Origin: an uncultured Lachnospiraceae bacterium | GTDB taxonomy: Bacteria; Bacillota; Clostridia; Lachnospirales; Lachnospiraceae | NCBI GenBank assembly: GCA_905235345.1 | Contig: CAJOLO010000053.1 | Coordinates: 1 to 9,349 of the forward strand | Length of the DNA: 9,349 nt | Direction: 5' to 3' | Shown here: positions 7,901 through 9,349 of the stretch, one piece after another | How positions within the stretch are numbered: the first letter of the stretch is position 1 | Layout: each line of letters starts with the position of its first letter | Program-made: the position numbers and the translations under genes | Notes under the pieces: model-generated | Told to the model about the DNA's origin: nothing | The model's database searches: none | The model's input: only the letters and a program-made list of their open reading frames with translations

Positions 7901-9349
7901 ATATACTACTGCCACATTATCAGGGGTCTTTTCCACCTGCTCCTCAAAAAGTTCTGCCACAGTTTTATCTCTTGGATATTCTGCTTCGGTATTATTAAAC
8001 TCACCTATAATTAGTTCTTTTTCTTCCTCTGTAGTGATCTCTATCTCTTTAATCCGCTTATCTGCATCCTCTGTTACGTTTTCAAGAAGTTGAACGTAAT
8101 GCTCCAACATACGCTTTGCAGTGAAATCCTTAAATAACTTTGTACAGTATTCTAACCTGATTACATAACCCTCTTCTGACTCTTCGATATTAAATGTCAG
8201 GTCAAACTTCGATATTGTGCTAATCAGTTCGATTCCATCTATATCCACATTTGCAAAGCGGGTCTCACTCTGCTCATTATTCTGTAATACAAGCATTACA
8301 TCAAATAATGGATTTCTTGAGAAATCTCTTGTAACATCCAAAGCTTCTACTAACTCTTCAAATGGATACTCCTGGTTCTCATATGCTTTTAAGCAGACCT
8401 CCTTTATTTCTTTCAGGAATTCTTCGTATCTCTGGTCTCCCTTCACTTTTCCTCTCATTGCCAGTGTATTTACAAACATTCCAAGCATTCCTTCTGTATC
8501 CTTGTGTGTTCTGGCACTGACCGGACTTCCAATCACGATATCTTCCTGCCTGCTGTACTTATTCAGCAATATCATCGCTGCTGATAGGAAAATCATATAG
8601 TCAGTTGTTCCGGTCTTTGCGGATAACTTCTTGATTTTTTCCTTTAACTCTCTGCTTACCATCTGATCGATTATCTTACCTTCAAAACTTTGCTCCTTTG
8701 GTCGAGCATAATCCAACGGCATATCTAGTACAGGCACGTCCTCAAACTGATCTGTCCAATATTTCTTTTGGCTGCTGATATCTCTTCCAAGCATCCATTC
8801 ACTGTAATCCTTATACTGGTGGGTCAGCGGCTGTAGTTCTTCACCGTTATAGATTCGCATCAATTCATCCTGAAATAAGTTCATGCTGAAACCATCCGAG
8901 ATGATATGATGCATGTCAAAGAGCAGCAAGGTATAATCTGTCTTCTTTACCAGTTTAATGCGAAGCTGTGACGCTTTGCTTAAATCAAATGGCCTTATAA
9001 ACTCGCTTAATAACTCCGTATCTGCCTTATCACTTGTCTCCTCATATACAAAATCAGCTTCCACCTCGTCTTCTATCTTCTGAGCCAGTTCACCCTCTGT
9101 CTCTATAAATGCAGTCCTTAAGATTTCATGGCGTCTGATCATCTTCTCCATGGCCTCCTTTATGCCATCCGGACGCACTTCTCCCGTAAGTTTTATAGCT
9201 ACCGGCATGTTATAGGCAACATTTTCCTTATCAAGCTGGGTCAGCAGATAGGATCGTTTCTGAGTGGATGACATTGGATAATATTCTTTTTTATCTGCAA
9301 GAGGGATTGCTTCATAATTCTTTTCTTCACACTCTGTTACCAGTTTTGC
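1943..9349 (-). CDS. Nonribosomal peptide synthetase, (T)-C-A-T-C-A-T-R, 5' end outside window
   Basis: Multimodular cytoplasmic NRPS that activates amino acids as adenylates, loads them on phosphopantetheine arms, condenses them and releases the chain by reduction. The stop is at 1943-1945. The frame stays open to the window edge, so the gene is 5'-partial. Residues here are numbered from the internal ATG at 9274, giving 2443 residues plus 25 upstream codons. Seen in order: the tail of an upstream T domain, C1 (HHIISDG at 122-128), A1 (about 438-927), T1 (Ser973), C2 (HHIISDG at 1150-1156), A2 (about 1467-1959), T2 (Ser2006) and R (about 2086-2443). The ATG at 9274 codes for the Met of YYPMSSTQKR, and module 2 has the matching YYPMSSAQKR inside its own condensation domain, so it cannot be the start. 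There is no epimerase, methyltransferase or thioesterase domain. A phosphopantetheinyl transferase is required but is not in the window. The ABC exporter 94 bp downstream is probably co-transcribed. The family assignment is certain; the product is not known. Confidence 0.97.
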   Translation of the reverse strand, partial: AKLVTECEEKNYEAIPLADKKEYYPMSSTQKRSYLLTQLDKENVAYNMPVAIKLTGEVRPDGIKEAMEKMIRRHEILRTAFIETEGELAQKIEDEVEADFVYEETSDKADTELLSEFIRPFDLSKASQLRIKLVKKTDYTLLLFDMHHIISDGFSMNLFQDELMRIYNGEELQPLTHQYKDYSEWMLGRDISSQKKYWTDQFEDVPVLDMPLDYARPKEQSFEGKIIDQMVSRELKEKIKKLSAKTGTTDYMIFLSAAMILLNKYSRQEDIVIGSPVSARTHKDTEGMLGMFVNTLAMRGKVKGDQRYEEFLKEIKEVCLKAYENQEYPFEELVEALDVTRDFSRNPLFDVMLVLQNNEQSETRFANVDIDGIELISTISKFDLTFNIEESEEGYVIRLEYCTKLFKDFTAKRMLEHYVQLLENVTEDADKRIKEIEITTEEEKELIIGEFNNTEAEYPRDKTVAELFEEQVEKTPDNVAVVYEEEQLTYRELNEKANQVAHRLRALGVGADDFVALLTERSLEMIIGIYGIIKAGGAYVPIDPTYPVERIKYMLEDCRPKAVLTYKAEVYTEVAEGINEEQAVINLADSEVYLGACENPAHVNKPEDLVYCIYTSGTTGNPKGVMIENRGVINLCHNFMNLNDKKDVNNVSLVASYVFDASVKIIFPALICGRTLYIIPDEYKMDAEKMLSYYQQKQIQVSDCTPSHLKIMLTNTKRYDYCIKYLYVGGEELSNSIVKNIFEKGYCDNIINVYGPTECTVDATCYEVNSETEAIYIGKPIANIKVYIMYGDKLCGIGVPGELCIAGDGLARGYLKRPELTSEKFVKNPFGEGLMYRSGDLARWLPDGNIEYLGRMDEQVKIRGFRIELEEIETRLREVKGIRECAVIANENSSKEKAIHAYFVSEKELDISFIREELGKSMPSYMVPAYMMQIECIPVTKNGKLDKRALPEIEGRITKEYVAPHTKEERIICNIFREILNVENVGITDNFFELGGHSLRAMWLVNRIEAETCTRIMLREVFSHPTPEQLAMLVGGENKEYVPILKAEEKEYYPMSSAQKRIYLIQQMQPETVTYNMPVAIRLTGEVNVNGIKEALKKMTERHEILRTQFLMEKGEPVQKILEHIEVEFEYVTSEKADEKLIAEYVKPFDLSSGKLVRVKLVNKGKYYLFLLDMHHIISDGMSVNTFAEELMRIYNGENLEPLTHQFKDYSEWMSARDLSRQAEYWKGQFEDEIPVLDMPTDFPRPQEQSYAGTMIEYVLEDEQSQKIKELAKKSGATEYMLFLATAMVTLSKYSRQEDIVIGSPISGRTHKDTEGMLGMFVNTLAMRGKPKKDKKFIEFLSEIKEICLKAYENQEYPFEELVEAVNVQRDMSRSPLFDVMLVLQNNDKIDLKLGDSEAEGVGLHSTIAKFDLTFYIYELDGKYGINLEYCTELYKKETAERLVRHFVEILKSVVLDADKKLGNIEMITDEERSLIVNDFNATETEYQRNKTVVELFEEQVNKTPDNIALVFENQKLTYAELNARANSLAHKLRELGVKPNDFVAIIADRSIEMICGIYGIIKAGGAYVPMDPTYPEDRIRFMLADCKPKAILKYTTESMMIDAGIPVIDIGNKEVWEGTPDDMEIVNKPKDLIYCIYTSGTTGKPKGVPNKHRGIVNLIIWLQSKYPLNETDVILQKTTYVFDVSASEIFWWFKAGARLAILKPNAEKEPEEIAEEIERYGVTVVDFVPSMLSLFMVMPRKYLEKIRGLKYVLAAGEALNSKLVKEFYTAMKECESNVLLTNIYGPTEASVYSTYYNLAPDFDSETVPIGKPIANAKAYIVNDGTLCGIGVPGELCIAGDGLAGGYLNSSELTAEKFVKNLFGEGRMYRSGDLVRWMPDGNIEYFGRIDEQVKIRGFRIELGEIESRIREIEGIKDCAVIARIDSAGDKAIYAYYTSEKQKNVSEIRDGLSVSLPEYMIPSYMMQIETIPVTRNGKRDKRALPEIGARAVKEYIAPRNKIEEKICNIFSENLNIEQVGVKDSFFELGGDSIKAIKLLYGLNNYFNTKLNLQDIYINPTVSKIAEYISAQEIISVKDEYSEEKTVFDINEIKSKYIESFSNYDNVELDLNYQNINVFLTGGTGYLGIHILYYLLENTNCNVILLVRNRKNDKMSIINDLWHHYFLSDMSQNYKDRISFEYGDLTLDRFGMSDEAYCALADNIDIIINSAANTKHFGTISSFDVNVSGVKNIIEFAKAGKSKTINHISTLSVSDGSIAGCTEITFSEDDADLNNITDSPYINSKREGEKLLNEARCNDVDVNIFRVGNLQYNSQNGLFQINPDSNYFAMMIKAIFNLGYYPDFDLEFSYSPIDQVADACIKLMFCSSLKNKNFHLVSQHHFSIPMIVKLMNAEIGLTKVPFEEFFELLKNYIGVSQDILMAYNMMIKSGKDITKVYLLFERTDYILEKLGFEWKKVPDEIIRIYLRSLI
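1946..3019 (-). other. Terminal thioester reductase domain (R)
   Basis: It replaces the usual thioesterase: it reduces the peptidyl thioester on T2 with NADPH to an aldehyde, or in some family members through to the alcohol. It is an extended short-chain dehydrogenase fold. The nucleotide-binding motif is TGGTGYLG (2094-2101), followed by YGDL (2155-2158) and INSAAN (2181-2186). The likely catalytic triad is Thr2223 (HISTLSV), Tyr2254 and Lys2258 (PYINSK). The domain runs to the stop codon with a helical C-terminal region of normal length for carrier-linked reductases. Members in other NRPSs give peptide aldehydes, macrocyclic imines, pyrazinones or alcohols; which applies here cannot be read from the sequence. 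Confidence 0.93.
3146..3376 (-). other. Peptidyl carrier domain T2
   Basis: It carries the full-length chain for reductive release. The site is DSFFELGGDSIKAI with phosphopantetheine Ser2006. It uses GGDS instead of the GGHS of T1, and after this motif its sequence no longer resembles T1. The change coincides with the point where the DNA becomes more AT-rich towards the reductase. Confidence 0.93.
3825..3850. repeat. 26-nt perfect direct repeat, copy in A2
   Basis: The partner of 6924-6949, encoding the A6 motif of A2. The offset is 3099 bp, again a multiple of three, so exchange between the two would keep the reading frame. Confidence 0.85.
4419..4438. repeat. 20-nt perfect direct repeat, copy in A2
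   Basis: The partner of 7491-7510, offset 3072 bp, in the A3 motif of A2. Confidence 0.8.
4910..6220 (-). other. Condensation domain C2
   Basis: It joins the chain on T1 to the residue on T2. It starts at KEYYPMSSAQKR (about 1025) and has the catalytic MHHIISDGMS, with His1150, His1151 and Asp1155. SRQEDIVIGSP (1270-1280), MLGMFVNTLAMR (1292-1303) and YPFEELVE (1332-1339) match C1 residue for residue. The near identity with C1 suggests module duplication or gene conversion within the gene. Confidence 0.92.
5364..5407. repeat. 44-nt perfect direct repeat, copy in C2
   Basis: The partner of 8451-8494, lying 3087 bp away, which is an exact multiple of three and about one module length. Recombination between the copies would delete or duplicate one complete module without breaking the frame. 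Confidence 0.9.
6245..6472 (-). other. Peptidyl carrier domain T1
   Basis: It holds the first visible residue, predicted Glu, as a thioester. The phosphopantetheine site is DNFFELGGHSLRAM, with Ser973 as the modified residue. The GGHS form with a following LRAM is the usual elongation type, and no epimerase domain follows, so the bound residue is expected to stay L unless C2 is a dual-function domain. Confidence 0.93.
6924..6949. repeat. 26-nt perfect direct repeat flanking the A1 core (A6 side)
   Basis: Identical to 3825-3850 in A2. After two mismatches in four bases, another 14 bases are identical. It encodes the GELCIAGDG motif A6 and marks the downstream edge of the AT-rich A1 core. Confidence 0.85.
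7491..7510. repeat. 20-nt perfect direct repeat flanking the A1 core (A3 side)
   Basis: CCTGTTGTTCCGGATGTATA is identical to 4419-4438 in A2. It encodes part of the phosphate-binding YTSGTTG motif A3 and marks the upstream edge of the AT-rich A1 core. Confidence 0.8.
8000..9286 (-). other. Condensation domain C1
   Basis: It forms the peptide bond between the chain on the unseen upstream carrier and the residue on T1. It begins at YYPMSSTQKR and carries an intact catalytic HHxxxDG motif, MHHIISDGFS, with His122, His123 and Asp127 in ATG-9274 numbering. Conserved SRQEDIVIGSP (241-251), MLGMFVNTLAMR (263-274) and YPFEELVE (303-310) follow. The motif looks like the ordinary LCL type rather than a dual epimerisation/condensation or cyclisation domain, but the subtype needs a tree. 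It is very similar to C2, including a 44-nt stretch of identical DNA. Confidence 0.92.
8451..8494. repeat. 44-nt perfect direct repeat, copy in C1
   Basis: This stretch is identical base for base to 5364-5407 in C2, with mismatches at both ends. It encodes the MLGMFVNTLAMRG segment. Identity at all synonymous positions goes beyond protein conservation and points to recent duplication or gene conversion. Confidence 0.9.
9302..9349 (-). other. C-terminal remnant of an upstream carrier (T) domain and T-C linker
   Basis: The 25 codons before the ATG at 9274 read AKLVTECEEKNYEAIPLADK then KEYYP, with no stop. They line up with the T1-C2 junction of the same protein (LAMLVGGENKEYVPILKAEE then KEYYP, about residues 1005-1029), which is the last helix of a carrier domain followed by its linker. 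By this internal comparison another carrier domain lies just beyond the window, so the first complete module here is an elongation module. Whether an adenylation domain, a lipid-loading domain or several further modules precede it cannot be seen. Confidence 0.8.

Larger units (their letters stand above)
6494..7963 (-). other. Adenylation domain A1, predicted glutamate
   Basis: It activates an amino acid with ATP and loads it on T1. Core motifs are all visible: LTYREL (463-468), KAGGAYVPID (509-518), YTSGTTGNPKG (589-599), FDAS (634-637), NVYGPTE (727-733), YRSGDL (811-816), GRMDEQVKIRG (829-839) and NGKLDKRALP (917-926). My alignment to GrsA gives pocket residues D635, A636, K639, D678, Y702, G704, V728, V736, D737 and K919, i.e. 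DAKDYGVVDK. This differs at one position from DAKDLGVVDK, the glutamate code of surfactin synthetase module 1. The pocket Lys is expected to pair with the side-chain carboxylate. An oddity is Glu845 in the A8 hinge (RIELEEIE), where A2 and the family consensus have Gly. The core between 7064 and 7372, holding nine of the ten code residues, is far more AT-rich than its flanks. Confidence 0.85.

Noticed and set aside
3825..8494. Perfect repeats as a CRISPR array or insertion sequence
   Set aside because: They are only two copies each, about 3.1 kb apart, in phase within coding sequence, and explained by module homology.
3309..8600. Numerous plus-strand open frames of 60-144 codons opposite the NRPS, such as 4319-4753 and 8217-8600
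   Set aside because: They lie antisense to intact NRPS domains, their translations are Cys/Ser/Phe-rich shadows of the conserved motifs, and matching shadows recur opposite equivalent parts of both modules.
9272..9274. ATG at 9274 as the NRPS start codon
   Set aside because: The frame continues to the window edge with T-C linker sequence, and the Met lies within the conserved start of a condensation domain with an internal counterpart in C2.

Overview
The window looks like part of a secondary-metabolite locus from a low-GC Gram-positive bacterium, most likely a Clostridia/Lachnospiraceae-type anaerobe of gut or rumen. This rests on the AT-rich codon use, the GGAG ribosome binding site, and the close module-to-module similarity typical of firmicute nonribosomal peptide synthetases (NRPSs). 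The taxon is an inference, because there is no marker gene. Both real genes lie on the minus strand, so biological order runs from position 9349 down to position 1.

From 9349 to 1943 runs one very long NRPS reading frame that is cut by the right edge of the window. Visible domains in protein order are: the end of an upstream carrier domain (T), C1-A1-T1, C2-A2-T2, and a C-terminal NADPH-dependent thioester reductase (R). The obvious ATG at 9274 lies inside the first condensation domain and is not the start; all 25 upstream codons to the edge are open. The assembly line therefore has at least one more carrier domain before the two complete modules. It should make at least a tripeptidyl-type chain and release it reductively, as an aldehyde or alcohol, instead of by hydrolysis. 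The pocket of A1 reads DAKDYGVVDK, one residue from the glutamate code of surfactin synthetase module 1. The pocket of A2 reads DVSDLAIVYK, which I cannot assign. No epimerase or thioesterase domain is present.

After a 94-bp gap comes a 556-residue ABC exporter half-transporter (1848-178), with its own ribosome binding site and all nucleotide-binding motifs. It is the natural candidate for exporting the peptide or protecting the producer. A clear intrinsic terminator at 65-21 closes the unit. The gap holds an imperfect inverted repeat whose inner arm contains a perfect TTGACA.

The NRPS is a compositional mosaic. The condensation and most adenylation sequence is about 40-48% GC in the lines I counted. 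The substrate-binding core of A1 falls to 28% (100 of 360 bases, 7081-7440), and the reductase region is about 31% (94 of 300, 2281-2580). Perfect DNA repeats of 44, 26 and 20 nt link the two modules, two of them flanking the A1 core. This suggests recombination has swapped substrate-selecting and release parts within the gene.
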